Below, one piece after another: positions 34,001 through 49,000 of a DNA stretch of 64,000 nucleotides. A program made the translations under genes and the position numbers. The DNA lies in contig JAYKAV010003152.1 of NCBI GenBank assembly GCA_035582835.1, forward strand, positions 154,370-218,369. The letters are read 5' to 3'. The stretch is from Phoebastria nigripes (Eukaryota > Chordata > Aves > Procellariiformes > Diomedeidae). The number at the start of each line of letters is the position of its first letter. The first letter of the stretch is position 1. The notes below the pieces were generated by a model. The model was given only the letters and a program-made list of their open reading frames with translations. It ran no database searches and was not told the origin of the DNA.

Positions 34001-37000
34001 TTAAAAAACTCATGGATAAGTTTTAGAAACAGATGTCATGATTTCCTTCAGTTTCCTTTCTTCAGACATTATAAGTAGCACTTGCAATGAAAGGTGCCAT
34101 GCAACAGAAGAACAAACATCTAAGCCATTTACCAAGGGCAGAGTTGTAGGACGATCAGCCCTGAAGCTGTTTTCTGCAGAAGAGGGATTTGGACTGTTAC
34201 CCATGCTCGTATCCTGAAAAAAGCAGCAGTGTTAACAAGGAACACACTCAGAAACTACCTACCATTTAAAAGGAGGAAAGCAGTAATAATGAACACAAAG
34301 CTGCATACCATCTTCACTCCCATTAGTACTCACCTCAAGATGTCTACAGATAGATTTTAACAGCTTGTAGGTGGTATCTCTGGAGAGTAAGGAGACAAAC
34401 ATGTACTGAAAAACAGAAGTTCCAAAACTGTTTGAGAAAAGGCATCCAGTACAAGCTTCCTTTTGTCTAAATAAAACTGATAGGTGGTTTTGCTGATCAA
34501 GTAACTATTTCCAAGAACTTTCATATAGCAGGAAAAACCTCCACTCCTTCTAAGCCTATGACCTGAGGTTAATCACAAGGAACACAGAACAGGCACATAA
34601 AAGTTACCATGTTCTGCTTCAGAAACCAGAGCATAGTCCAGATCTGTTCTTTTTTTTAGAAAGACTTTTCATACTGTGTTTTAGCTACCCCTTTAAAAAA
34701 AAAAAAAACAACCAAACCCCCAACTCATTTTTTGTACAGTCTCCTGCATCCACAAAATATTTGTGCAATGAAAATGGGCTGGTTCTAAAGCTGCTCTTAG
34801 GATAATCACATTTTCTACTGATTGATGCAATTACTATTTCCGAGTATCACTGTAAGCAACTGTATTTTGTGCATCTAAGGTATTGCTGGTCAGGTAAGAG
34901 ACCCAAGTAAATGAAAGAATACTGTCAGAGCTGCTAACAAGGCACAACTCTCTGTGCATCCACTTCCTGACCCAGCTGTTTCTGTTCCCCCAGTGCTACT
35001 ACGCAGCAGTCTTGGAGAATGGGGAGTGATAGATTACAGGGAGCAGGTGGCAACCAGAGATTCCATTTCTTATTTTCTCACCAAGTTCTACATAGCTTTG
35101 TTTACTGCAGATGCAAAGAAAAAAGACAGGAAGTTAGTAGGAGGAATAAAAACGGTCCTTGCCTGTCACAAGAGAGGATGCAGAAGAAGCTAGAATCATC
35201 CTCTAAGAAACCAGATCCTCCAGGGTCCTAAGTCTAAATGCCCACATGCAACCAATTCCTATAGCTGTTTAAATGGCCACTTGGCACCTTCAAGAATCCC
35301 TCATATTACTGCCAGTAAGTAGGGAGAAAAAAAACACAGAAAAAAAAATGAAAAAGAAAGCAGGCAGAGTGCAATAGCTCCATCCTCTACCAGTACTTAC
35401 CCTATCTGTGACTGTTGCTATGATCAGAGCATTTGGCACAAGAAGGGCAGTTTTGGTTTTCTTCAAAAGTGTCACCGAGAGCACAGGTATACTAATCTGA
35501 AACAAGATCAATGTAGTGTTAAGAGTCCCAATACGTGCATACAAATCTGCATGCTCTTTCACAAGGAGCCAGCCTACCAACTGTGATAAGCCAGACCTTC
35601 CACACTCTTCACTTAAAGATTTCTCCACTGCATCCCTGGTTACTAATATTTCATATGGAACAGGTATGGTTTCAGATTATTACTATTTCTTAACTATTTT
35701 TACTTCTGTTTTTATCAGATGCAAAGCCAGGCTTTTGTTTGTGTCTTCCTTTCCTGATCCCTTCCGGCTCTAACAAGACTGCAGGCTTAGTACTATAGAT
35801 CTGCAGAACAAACCAGTCTTAAAGCTAGGCTTCTTTGTTTAGAAACAAAACATTTCAGAATTCATCAGACAAGAGAGGCTTGTTGAAGAATGAACATAAA
35901 AGTCTTCTCACCACTTACAGATCCTTCAGTCTGCAACAAGCAGCTGAGTAAACAGCTTGTCCTTCAGTAATGTTGAAAGATTCAATACCCACACACTGAG
36001 TTACTTAAACTGATTCCTGTGTGTGCCATCCAGACTGCCTACATTTACATTGAAAAGTTCTCAATTTTCCTTCCTGCTTTGTGTTTACATCCAACCCCAT
36101 TAGCTTAATGCCTGCTAAGTTTCAGAGTATCTCACTTCAGATATTCTGTATGGGCTCTTCTTGTAAATCCCGTATTACAAAGGACCAAATACCTGGTTTG
36201 ACTTTCAGTTGAAAAGCCTGGAGCTTAGCGAGTTAGGCAAATATAATAATCCTGGATGCACATGATTAGGATACAGCTCCTGTTAAAAACTCCTTTGGCA
36301 CACACAGTCACAACTACCTGAGAAATTTGCAAGCAAGATTAAAAGCATCCAAAGATTGTTCAACGAGCGATCACACCACTGAATTAAAAACATATCAGTA
36401 CAGAAAGAGAATGAAGTTACCCTGTGCAGAGTTTCATAAAACCTTGTTAACTTTTGTTCAGAACAGCAGCACAAAGTCATGAAATGAAAATTTGTTTCAG
36501 GTAACAAAAAAATGTATTTATGTACATTAATCTGGGTGCAAGATTGCCAGCCACTGTTTAAGCATCGCTAGTCAAGTATCTGCTTGTCATCTAAGGGCTA
36601 GAAACTCGCTCTTTAGTTGGTACTTAGTTTCATTAAAAAAGTGTGCTAGCAGAAAAAAAGCCAAACCAAACCAACGCATGTAATTTTAATTATTCTTAGT
36701 CCCAGGCCTGGATCTAAGAATCTGTAAATCTGGTCATCATTTGTTCTATTGATTTTTTAACACGTCAGCTCTATTTGTCCTGCTTCAGAAGCCATGTCTT
36801 TTGAAAATGGGTAATTAAACAGGTCCTGCACTATACCTTTTCTTCTTAAACTGGATATTGTATTGTTCCAAAAAGTTTTTGCAACACTTTTCAAAACAGC
36901 TTTTTCTAGGAGTGGAGAGAAGGGAGCAGCTATGATGTGTGTTTTATAGGAAAACCCCAGAATCCTCAGGTAGTCAGAATAGAATCTGCATCAGTTTTTA

Positions 37001-40000
37001 AACAAAAAAAACAGCCAAACAACAAACCAAACCAAAACCAAACCAGAAGATTTTTCAGCAGAAATCCTGCTAACAGTAATGATAAAAAAAGCAGCTTAGA
37101 AATTTTCTAATTGGTTCAGTTCACCTCAAGGAACCTCAAATCAGAGATGTTAATGGCATTCTACTGCATGCTATTTTGATGGGTAACATTACTGTAATCA
37201 AGACCAAAGTGTACTTAAGTGGGATTAAGTACTTGGTTACTGCACTGTTACCCCAGCAATAAGTTAAAATGGTAAAATCACTGCAAAGTACTTTATTTCT
37301 ATCTGGAGTAATAATTATTTCAGGAAACAAGGTTTACCTGCAGGCAACTTGGAAAGCAACTAAAATGTGTAAGGTAATGCTTAGCTCCAGGAAAGACTCA
37401 AGGTCAATATATATAGCCAAAACAGAACTACCTGGAAAGACAGCGATGTCTTTCAAAGCCTATTCAATCCTGCAGAGGCAATCTTTTGGTTTTGAATATG
37501 CAGAGTCTTTACACTGCAGATTCAAATCTCCTGACTTGCATGGCTATTCCCTCCACCAAAGCTTTCAATAGAAAAAATTCTGCAGGTAGAAGAATTCATG
37601 TTGAAAAATTTATTAGAATGTGTAGACCTGCTATTTCTCACAATAAAACACTTTATCACTAAGGTTAAATTGTTTTACAAGTTCTAAGCAATAGAGGTTT
37701 TGTGTCTTGGAAACTTTGTCAGTGTATCTGACTGCTAAGAAGGTTTCTCTTCCTGTCAAGCTTGACTTCCTCCTCCCCCTCCCATTACACTATTTTTCAT
37801 TATATCCCTGATTTTCCTGCTTTTTTGTTGATGGTATTCCTAAAAGCTTGTGCATGCTGTATGTGACGGAACAAAGCTTTAAGAGTGTGTTGCAGAGGTA
37901 GGGGAAGACAGCTTTTTCCCTTTTCGTCATATACATAAATATGTATATATTCCTGCATTTAAAACCCTGTTGACAAAGATCATTTCCTAGTACTACATCA
38001 TTATCATTCTGCATCTTTTTTTCCAGGTCTTTCTAGTCTACTTGGTAGAGTTCTACTAGATTTTTGTATACATTTAGCTTAGCTTCAATTTAGAAAGCTG
38101 TCCCACAGTCTGAAGTAGTCACATTTGTTCATGATGAACAGGAGATTGCCAGTACAGAAGCTTCAATTTTAATGAAACTAATCGCCAAGATAGCTGTTAC
38201 TAATTATGAATGACAGTATCCAACCATTTGTAAATTTTGATTTTCCTTATTTGTGCCACATGGCTTTCACCAACATACACACCATCTGCATTGATGTACT
38301 GCCTATGACTAATAGAATCCATTAACTAGGAATCAACAATAACTCAGTTTCTTGGGCCAAGCAGTAAAACACAGTAATCCATAAGGTCACTATGAACAAT
38401 GTGTTGTTAACAATTTTAAGCATTCTTTAAACCTATTCCACCATCTTAAAAGCTGTTTCAAAAACAGATGGTGTTCCATCAAAATGGCTGACAGCAGAGA
38501 AATGAGGTACTGTCAACTCCTAAACTGGTTTCAGCACCCAATTCACTGACAAAGGGTCTGGATATAACCAGGAACTTTGTTCAAGGAAGTAGTCAAGAAA
38601 CAAGCCAAAGAAATCCTCGCAGCAAATAGAGCTGTTTCCCAATAAAAGCTCAAAAACAAAGCAGAGTTTATGTAAGCAAAGAAAACCACTCCAGAAGCTC
38701 CAAATCAACAGAACCAGAACACAAATCTTTTTGGAAAGGCTTTAATTTTATCTGTACACATATCATTCACCACAGGGGGCCCAAGCCTTAGGTGGGTCAT
38801 ATCTGCACCGAGAAAGAGTAAATGATGATCTTGTAAATTAGGATCTTCCCGACGGTTCATGTCCCATTTCTGCTCTTCATACTAGGCTCACAAGTAAAAA
38901 CCTAGCAAACTGGTTTTTCTTTCCCTGTTCTCTGTTTATGCAGAACAGGAGTGCTAGAAGAATCCCTCAAAGCCCTTTGCCACTCAACTCAGAAGCCAGT
39001 TTTAGTTCTTCCTCTTTAATTGTCTTAATTTGATTGGTCCTCCCCTCCAGTTCCCCGACTTGTCTTGTAGTCCTTATACTTTTCAGCCTTCCTTCCTCCT
39101 CCTCCTCCTCTTTTCCATACTTACCCCAAGACAGACATATTTGTACAGTTTGTGCTACACAGGCTTGGCAATGCCCTCACTGCTGCATGTCAGATCCTTT
39201 CCTCTCATCTATTTTTTTTCAGACAGGAAGTCTTTAAGAGAGAGACTTGATCTTTAATATTAATAGTGCTCCAATTCTGGAGTGACTTTCGGGCATTGCT
39301 TCTGAACAGTGATTGTATTCAATAATACTTAGAAGTATTAGTAGCATTCTAGCCTTGCATAATAACTTCTGGTGATGAATGAACTGTTAAGGAATAGCAT
39401 TACTGTTCTGTACATAAAGATTTTACTAACCTTAGTGTCTTTACCAAAAACCTTGGAATGGAAGCAAATCCAGTTTTCAGAAATGAATAACTTTCCTTGG
39501 TACAGAATTTCTTTCTGCAGAGCACAGGTAAAACCTGAAACAAACAGATACTCTATAATCTTTAACGTAACCACAATCCAAGCCAACTGTTACCAGTTTG
39601 GCTTTTGTTTTGCTCTTTTTCAAAGCCATAATATGTTTAGGTTTATGCCTTTTGATAAACATTGTCAAACCTTGAAATATTCAATAAGTTTAACTAATAC
39701 TGACATGCTCAGAAGACTTCACAGGCCTAAGTTTAGATTCAAAATACATGAAGGACAAAGACTGAAATGCATAATAACATGCAACTAGCTCCCAGAAGCC
39801 AAGAATCCTTTCTGAGAGAGTACCACCCAGCTTCCTGTAAACTTCTTGACTAGCTTTCAGGTAACTGTATTATGTAAATGTAAAGAGCTTAATGAAAGGT
39901 TTTCGCTTTAAACTTTTAGCTCTGCAGCAGTTGTCTGGACTAGATGACCAACAGAGGTACAACACATGTAAAGTAATACTGCTTTTACTTCACAGCCATT

Positions 40001-43000
40001 GAGCAAACCATTTATCACTCATGAACTGCTTTCCTTGTATCCCTTTAAAGAAACATTTGTCATACATATCTATGTAGAATTCATTTGTTACAACTACCAC
40101 AGACAACAGTAGAATCTTTAAACATTTTAAGTCCTTCTCCTACCAGTGTTTTTAAATCTTAAAGCATCATCAACAGCAAAAACTCAAGCTAGTCACTTGA
40201 CCAGTGCTGTCTCAATTAAGTAGTGCCTTTTAGTAAGGAAGCTTCAGTACCAAAAAAACGTTGCACTATGTTACTCTGCTAAGAAGTGCAAAGCAGGCTA
40301 AAATTCCCAAAGATACTCAACATCTGAAGATTTAAGTTTTGGAAGATTACAACAAAAACACCCACTGCATGCAGATGAAGGCCTTGTAGCTCTAGGCAGC
40401 TGGAGTTTAAGGTTTTTAAAATTTAGTTAGTCCCTCTTGTACATCACCGCAGTTGGTGGGTAACAACATTATCTTAGACACGCAGCCAGCAATGACAAGG
40501 GGGTTAATACTTACTTTGTTTCAGTGGCTCATCAATGGGAACATCTAGAAACAGCTTATGAAAGTGTGCATTTGCCTTCAGCTAAAAAACACAAAGGCCC
40601 ACACCCAGAGACACATACCTTATTAGATATTCTTACAATCAAGTGACTCATTCCACTTCCTGTCCTCCCAATACCTTCTCATTTTGCCCACTTGTTTTAC
40701 AATAAATCCTCATTTTTGCTATGTGGCTATTAAGTCTGTATCCTGCTTTACCCAGACTCTAACACACTGATGAAAAAGGAATCTATGTCCTTATACAACC
40801 GTGAACTGTAATATTGCTAAACAAGGGGGCTCTCATGGTAGTTATGTATTTACTCTTACTATATATAAACAAACAACGCCATCCTCTGCCCTACCTGATT
40901 TGAGGCACGTTTTTTCCTTTCAATCTTGGAGTCACTCTTGATATCCATTGTCAGGAGTGGACTATCTGTACTGCTCTTTGTCCTGAAGGTTAAAAAAGGC
41001 ATCCCATATAAGCTTGGCCTCAGTTCATCAGTCTTGGTAAGTTATCAACAGGACGTGCTTTTCCATGAAACATATTAATCTTTTAGTAACTATTATCTGA
41101 TTCATCAAGGATTATGCACCAATAAAGAGGAGTATATCTTGTTCTTAAACCATGCCAGCCCTCACTGTAGGTCTTCTTTTAATTTAGAAGGAATATTCTA
41201 AATTACTAGTTGTAAGGAAGTAAAAAAAAGTTCAAGACATTTTTACAACTTAATGAATTATCGCAGTGCTTAGCTCCATGTTCATTTGTTTCTGGGCAAC
41301 ATGTGAAATACTATCACTAACCATGTTACTTACTAATGCAAGATAAAGTAAGATAAAACTTAGTAGCTGAGAGTGCAAGGTAGTTTACTGAAAGCTATGA
41401 ACTTGTTCTACAAAATGTGAGACCATTTGGAATGTGCAACAGAGAAGAAACATAGGTGCACAAGTCAGAGGATGGCTATGAACTGTGTAGTGTAGTGTAA
41501 TGAAATCATTAAGACAGCCAGCAATCCTAGAGGAGATGAAAGTGAATTGTGAGTGCCAGTCGTATAGGAAGCTGCACCTGTACAGGTCTAGCCATTCACA
41601 TTGGAAAAAGAAAACCAACCAAAAACCCAACAACTCTAGAATAGAACAAGTACAGAGGAAAGTCTCTGCAGATGGCTGGGAAAATAATTTTTTTTTGTTT
41701 TACACAGGAGAAATTAATGGCATGGACTGTTCAGAAAAACAAAAACAGAGGTGGGATAACAGTGTTTCATAAATCAGGAAGAGAGGAACATTATCCCTGA
41801 GAGCTATTTAGCACGGAACAAAAGCATATCAACAGGCTATAAAAATAAGGTAGCTCTTTTTCAGAGGCCTTCAGATGCAGACTGAAGAACGGAAGGAAAA
41901 ACACAACACAGGACTCCTATACTGAATGACCTGAAGAACATGTTGTGCTAAAGACTCAATGGGGAAAGAAAGGTGCTACAAAAGTTTCCATTACTGCACC
42001 TTACCCTGCACAATAAGTCTTCTTTACTTTCCTAAACTTGAGAGGTTCAGGATTTCCAGTAAAAACTGTAAGGGTGAGAGGAAGAGAACCCCCAAGTGTA
42101 ATGGAGATATAGCTGGATTTAGGAAAGAGATTGTACAGCAGGACTGATTTAGATAGCAGGGGGACTGGCTGCATATCTCAGGTGGTCGCTCACAGAAGAA
42201 AACTCTAAAATACATGTGTACATGTATTTGTGTGCCTATGTAAAGTACAGGTCAAACTGAAATGAACAGTGAGCATTACAAAAAACTTATGCCAATGCCT
42301 CACCAGCACATCACATTGTATGTGAGAGGTAAGACTGGAAGGAGAGTTTGAAGAAAAGAAAAAAAAAAGAAAAAAAAAAAATCACATATTTCTTCAAATA
42401 CCTTCTCCTCAAAGATGCTTCAGGAAGTTAAGTGATGTTTTTTAAATATCTGCCTTGTAACCAAAACCACAGTGTCGGGTTGAGTGCTGACTTCTGCATT
42501 GGCTGCTCAGTTGACAAAGTGAAAGGGATGCAAAATTTGTATTCAAGCCCTCCAAGATTTTAGTATTATTTAATTTTCTTTTAGAAAAGTTTCAAATGCA
42601 TTCCAGTTCTCCAACAAAGGAAGAATGACTGTTTTTGCAGAGACATTACAATAATCTGATGGACAGAGTCCAAAATTAAACCTTTTGTCATAGCTTTACC
42701 ATGGACAATCAATATTCCAGCAGGAAAGTGTTCCAGGAACAGCCCAGGACTCAAGACTGCAGCTCAGTTTGACTGCCTGTCAAATTGACTGTGAAAGGGA
42801 TGTAACTAGCAGTGGCACCGAACAGTGCAATGTATTTTTTCTTAAACAGGGAAGCTAAGCCAGCCCAAAGTCTAAATTCCCACTATTGTGACTGTCTGCG
42901 GTGGGTAACAGAGCAACCCCTGGAAGGTGGCTCTGATTCCTGTTTACTTTCATAGTGTCGAAGCTAACCCACAACTGGGATGTCTGATAAATCTTGCTAC

Positions 43001-46000
43001 TCAGTGTAGCTTCTTGAATGGTTTATAACCATTCTGATTATCTGACTAGAAGAAAACTGACAGCATTTCTGACATTACCTAGCAACATCAACCTTTTTCC
43101 GGTCATCAAAATATTCCATTTCACTGGTAGGGGTCTGCAGCAACACAGTAGGCAATTTTCCTGCCTTTCTTTTTTCATCTGTTCCATTTTCTCCATCTGA
43201 ACTGCAGAGGAAAAAATAATAATAAAAAAAAGAGATAGAAATGTGTATTGCAGAATTCATACCGATGTCAAATGCCACTGCAATGTGTTGACAATACATC
43301 ACATATTAAAGAACAAAATTATGACATATCTTTTATATTAAGGTCCTGAAAAGTCTTCATCTACTGACTTGACAGTATTATACATCTGAATAGTATTCTG
43401 AGCTCCAGTACTGGAATTTCAGCAATGAAGAGAGGAAAACTGAAATACTGCCACAGATATTTAAGCACTCATAAAATTTGTAGCTCTAGCTTCCAATCCA
43501 AAGAGAATGTCTCATTTAGGAAAAATGCATTCCATGTTCAGTGCTCAGACCCGATGACTAATGGAAATGAATTTGATTGGCAAATTGGGAGAAAAACATC
43601 CTGCATGACAGTACCTAGCGCTCAGCAGATTGTTTGTGGCTCAATGTTGCAAGAGGAAGCTGGGTCCTATTTTGCCTCTCACTTACCTCTTCTGTGAGAG
43701 TCCACCTGCAGGATTTTCACAACTTAAAGGGTCCTCTCAAAGTATCAAAAGTGCTGGTTTTATTTTACAAAAGCAGCACTGCCACCACAGTGCATTGCCC
43801 TTTCACAGCACATGCCACCACCTCAGAAATATATGTTAAGGAACTAGAGTCTGAGGGCTAAGAGATGTGCCATCAGAGCCTTTCCCTGGCCTCCCTTTTC
43901 ATAATTTTCTAATAAAATGTTAACTCAGAAAATTCAGAGGAAAAAACCTGTCATTAATAACAGGGTCTGAAGTATGATGATACCTTAAAATAAGACATGA
44001 CAAATACATACACACACCCTCCTTCAGAAGACTAAAGCCTCAGGAAGACTACAGGATGCTCTTAGCATTAAAGAAGAAAGAACATAGTTATGTTGCCTGT
44101 TAATTTAATGCCTGGCCTGAATGACCCCGTTTACAGAAGCTTTCCATTGTAATGTTTAATTTCTGCAATTTTACGGCAACAACACAGCCACTGCTGTCAT
44201 GTGAGGGTGTCTTGACAGTAAAGTTTCTTTTCCTACTAAGACAAAAGTTTTGCTGACAGAGGTTCCCAGACTAATTTAATCTCCATTTTCTTTTAGAAGG
44301 GCATAAAGAGATTGACTGCTTTGATTACACTTAGGTGAATAAGATCAGAAGATACACCTCACAACATCTTAATTGAGATCTAATGAGGTGGTATCGTACC
44401 TCACAGCTAAACTAGAGCTTATGTCACAGGACAAAAGCCATGGGGTTTTGCCTTACCAGTGCTGGGACTTGTTCTCAAGGGGTCTTAGGTTTACATACAG
44501 CAACTATTCCCCTATCTAGTCCTTCCTCAACCCTTAGCACTCCCCACCACAGGGGCACTGAATTGACACTTCCTAAGTCACACTTTGTCTATACTTAAAA
44601 GGGTTACAGCACTAATAAAGTCAATGAGGAAAAAANCAATTGTTTCCCCATTGCTTCACTCTTGGATTGGCCCTGCCTGACCACAAGGCCCCAGCTTTTA
44701 TTTTCGGCCAACACAAACTTCAATTAAATGGGCAATTCAAGAGATTTAAGTGGAACCCAATCCTCTGCCTGAAAAACCCAAATAAGCAGTTTTATGCTGT
44801 TTGAGATTTTAAGCAGAGAGAACTGCCAACCCAAGGTGCTCCCCGCAAGCATGGGGGAGCTTGTATTCCAAAAGTCTGTAAATCCTGCAAATGTCTTAGT
44901 AACAGTCTTGCTATCTGTTATTTTTCTGTTCCCCAAATTCTTGGGCTTCAAGGGAGGCCAGAGAATACCAGACATGAGTGGGATGAGGAACAGGGTGAGG
45001 CAAAATTGTCACCTGCATAACACCTGCGTTTCAAAAGAGCAGCGCAGCATGGAAACTCCCAAGTGAATAAGACTACATGACACAGCAGTATTTTTAAGAT
45101 GTAGTTGCTTGAGCTTGGAGCCTGACTAGTGTCCATCATTGCCTTGGGCAGCCTTCTATTCTTGCACGGCAATGCTATCAACTAATCAAAGCAGCCTGGA
45201 TCACACCCACACTTCCGTACTACAAATTTGTTTCAAAAATACCTGTAACACAGGTTTTAGTGTTCACTTACACCTGCCAGCATGGATAGATGTTTTGTTG
45301 CTCTTAAACGCTTTATTTACTTGCCACTCACATTCCCTTTTCCCTCACCCGTAAATTAATCCCTACTTCGCAGTTAAACCTATGAGCCTGTTCTATCCTG
45401 TCTGTCTTCCCTACTAACCACTACTATTCCTGAACCTCTACTGTCTGAACTCATTCCCTCTAGCTGCTTTCAGATGGCGGAGAGCTAGGGCATCTCAACA
45501 CGCTAACCCTGCTGACTGTTGTGTGTGGAAATGCTGAGCTACCTCATGCCAGCCTGGTCACCTCTCCAGGATCATCTTCTGCAGCTGAGAACAGGGAGGA
45601 TGTACCCAAACACAGCAAGTTTCCCCCAGAACATCTCAGGCATGAGGAGACTCACCCGTGTAACACATGCCACTGACAGTAGCAATTAGGTGTATTCCTA
45701 CTAGCTGATATGGTCTTGCTATGTCTATCCTTTACCCTACCTCCCATATGCCCCCTTCACCTAATGAAAAACTACATAAGGATTTGTCCTTACACTTCTG
45801 GCAACTATAGCTCCACACAGCAGCTAAGTTCCTAGTAGGTGTCTTCAAATTATCAGAATAATCTTAGCTGACCTTCTGGAGAAGGAAAGATCACAGGTAT
45901 GACCTAAAAACCGTACAATATCGTTCATCAAGTCACAAGCAAATTAAAGCACTCCTTACATTTTCATGTGTGAGTCAGGATTCATAAATGCTTTGTACAA

Positions 46001-49000
46001 AGAGCACAAAAGTCAGCAATCCATGAAAAAAAATTAGCTCAAGTGCACTTAACAAAGTGATGCTCACTACAACTGTTACCAACAGTTGCATGTAAGTGAA
46101 CTGTATTTGCAAATATCAGGGCAAAGCATGTAAACTTTGCGACATCAGGACTTCGTTGATATGAAAATAAACATTTTTCAAATCGAACATATATTGTGTA
46201 TTTGGTACTACTACCAAGCCTATTTAAAATAACAGCTAAAAGAAAAAAAGAAAAAAGTTGTCTCTAGTTTCCAAATAAAGAACGGTTGTTATAGGGAGTA
46301 TTTTCAAAGCCAAGGCTTGCACATACTATGGGATCATATCTTGTATCTAAGCAAGTTAAAATAAGCATTGGTTACAAGCACTCTAACTAAACTTTTTGCA
46401 AGAAATGTTTCTTTTCCTTTTTTAAAAATACACCAATAACTGAACTGAGTAATTTAAGATTAAATCACAGAAAAGGGAAAGTGCTATGAAATACATTAAC
46501 CAAGGCAGTGGACTAAGTTTCATTCTAATGAAGTGTTGAGAAGTACATTATTTGTCAATGTATTTTAAAAGTCAGAGGAACTTCATCTCTTCCGATTTGA
46601 ATGGTTTCTGTGGAACAAAAACTTTCTGACAGACAGGTGTGTCAAGTTCCTCGTACTGGAGAAAGTTTTCTGAACTTCAAAAGGTTTTCTTGTCTGGTGC
46701 TAATCTCCAGGACCTGAAAAATTTCAGACTTCCTGTGAAAATGATGCTGTGTCACATTAATGGAGATTTTTCAAGAAGAAAAAAATTAAAGACAGTAATC
46801 TAAAATACAAACTTTTTCCCTGTTCCCTTCAAAACTAGTTTAAATAAGAAGTACTGAACAGAAATAACGTGAGAGAGACGTGCTAATAGGCCACAGTTTG
46901 GAAAGTGAGCCTTAAAGAACAACTGTTGTCTTTGACAACACCAATTAGTATTACCAGACATGCACACTTCTTAGGCATATGTAAGAGATACCAAAAATTC
47001 CAGAACTGTACAGTGGTTACTGTCTTTAATTCCCCACAACCACACAAACCTTTCTATAAAGCTTCTTCAGATCCGCCCCAAAGGACATCCACGCTACTTG
47101 GTCCGCATGATAACAGGTCTAAAAAGTTCAGAAGCCACAATAAGTTGTGACAAACCAGTCCCCCAGTCCACAAACTGCAGATCAGTTACGTAGGAGAAAA
47201 AAGGCATCTTGAATAACCAGAGATGTTAGCTACAACTTCAATTGTTTGCAAAACTGCAGCCAAACCAGTATTTCCCTAGGGTTTAACGTGAGTCAGCATT
47301 ACTGCAACATTCCCTCTGTGGATGGAGCCTACATATTGGATCATCATGTTACCTTAGAAGCCCTGTTATCCTGCTTTGTCTCTTTTATACAAAAAGGATT
47401 AATTTTGCAACAGCAGTTAGACGGCTGTATTATTGCAAATGATCAACCAAGAGAGTGTGGAGTAATTTCTCCCCTACTGTCCACAACCATGCTTCGTACA
47501 ACGTATGTTGAAATATCTGTCACAAATACAATGACATTCTGTATCTTTTGGTCCTGTTGGGTAGCTATTGGATTTACTGGGTAGGTGTAAGCAGACCGAA
47601 AGGATTTGACAAAGGAATCAAAGTAGTGTGAAAGGCCCAAATACTAAGAGGTAGTGTTATTTAAGCTATTCTTACTCCCAGACATGAGTCTATTCCCATG
47701 AAGGAATTGGTTATTCTTGCAGAAACTAAAAGTCAAAGGGAGAGGCTCAAAACATTTCAGGATCCCAAATCAAGATGACCGACTTTGGCAGGCTTAAAAG
47801 CAGAGGAGAGGGAGCAGGATAAAGAGATTTATCTAGGCAGCATCCAGGAGACATACCAGGAACATGCTTCAAGCACAGATGACTGCAAGGAGGTAAGATG
47901 AAATGTGCTAATGCTCGAAAGGACACCCTGCTAAGCATGCTGCAGGCCAGAGGCCGCCTCCTCAGCACAGACTTTCCTTCACCTATCACGCCCTGAAGAC
48001 GTAATCATCTCAACCTTCCTTTTGCTAGGCCTAAAGTCTTAAGTGTTAAATCTTCTTTCAGAAGGTATGTCCCATCGTTCCACTAAACATCTTTTCTATG
48101 CCATACCAGTCTGAACAAACCTTTTTTGGACGCGTAATCAGAATCCAGAGTGCTTTATCTGATGAGCTTGCTTTCACACCTTACACACTTGAATTATTTC
48201 ACCCCTGGACTGAAGAAAGTACCTTTTCCATTGTAAACTCCCCTGCTGTCCTCTTCATAGCACATTAGAGTGGTCTCTGTACTGGATAAACTATCAACAG
48301 CGCTCAAGTCAAGGATTTAGCTGTTGTCTGTTTCTACAAAGTCTGGTCACTCAGAGGCAAAATGCCTCCAGTAGCTCTACAGCCATGCTCCAGTGGTATG
48401 TGGCACACGGCACTATTTATGGGAGAAAACACATCTAAAAACACATGCCTCAGAATAATGCTGTGACCAAGTATCACTTCTACTGTGCAAATGGAAAGCC
48501 AAATATTGACTATCATGGAGACTCCAAAACTATGAAAATAGGCAGAAAATGAGCTACAGCTACCCTAATCACAAAGGAGCAGAGAGCTGCTTAACAGCAG
48601 CTATAATAGATGTTAAGGATAGCCATAATGTATGCCTTTGGTATTTGTATAACTCCATATACTTAGTACACAGCCTGTACTTAAGGCTGAAAAGTGAAGC
48701 AAGTAAAGCAGCTGATTCTGAAGTACGGCATTTCTTATGTATTTTGTATGACAGATATTCAGCTAGCAGATGTATTTCTACCAAATATGGAGAGCTGCAA
48801 AGCATTAATGAAGGAGCAGAGATATGAAATCCTGCATGAGGGAAAGGGTCAGTTTGTTAATATGAATAGGTATGAACCAGACTGAGATTTAACTACCTCA
48901 GGTTGTTCAAGGAGCAGGTTAATTCTCCTCTCATGAGATCACAGCCAAACATGACACAATGGAGGCAAAGTTATACAGCTGCCCATTAACTGAATATCAT

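Larger units (their letters stand above)
35497..39430 (-). other. GRAMD2B intron with CCAAA-type tract
   Basis: A 3.9 kb intron. It holds an A/C-rich tract of CCAAA and CCAAAA units near 37001-37046 and a short related one near 36652-36680, plus a TCC run near 39090-39111. A small palindrome TAATACTT-AG-AAGTATTA lies near 39323-39340. Confidence 0.75.
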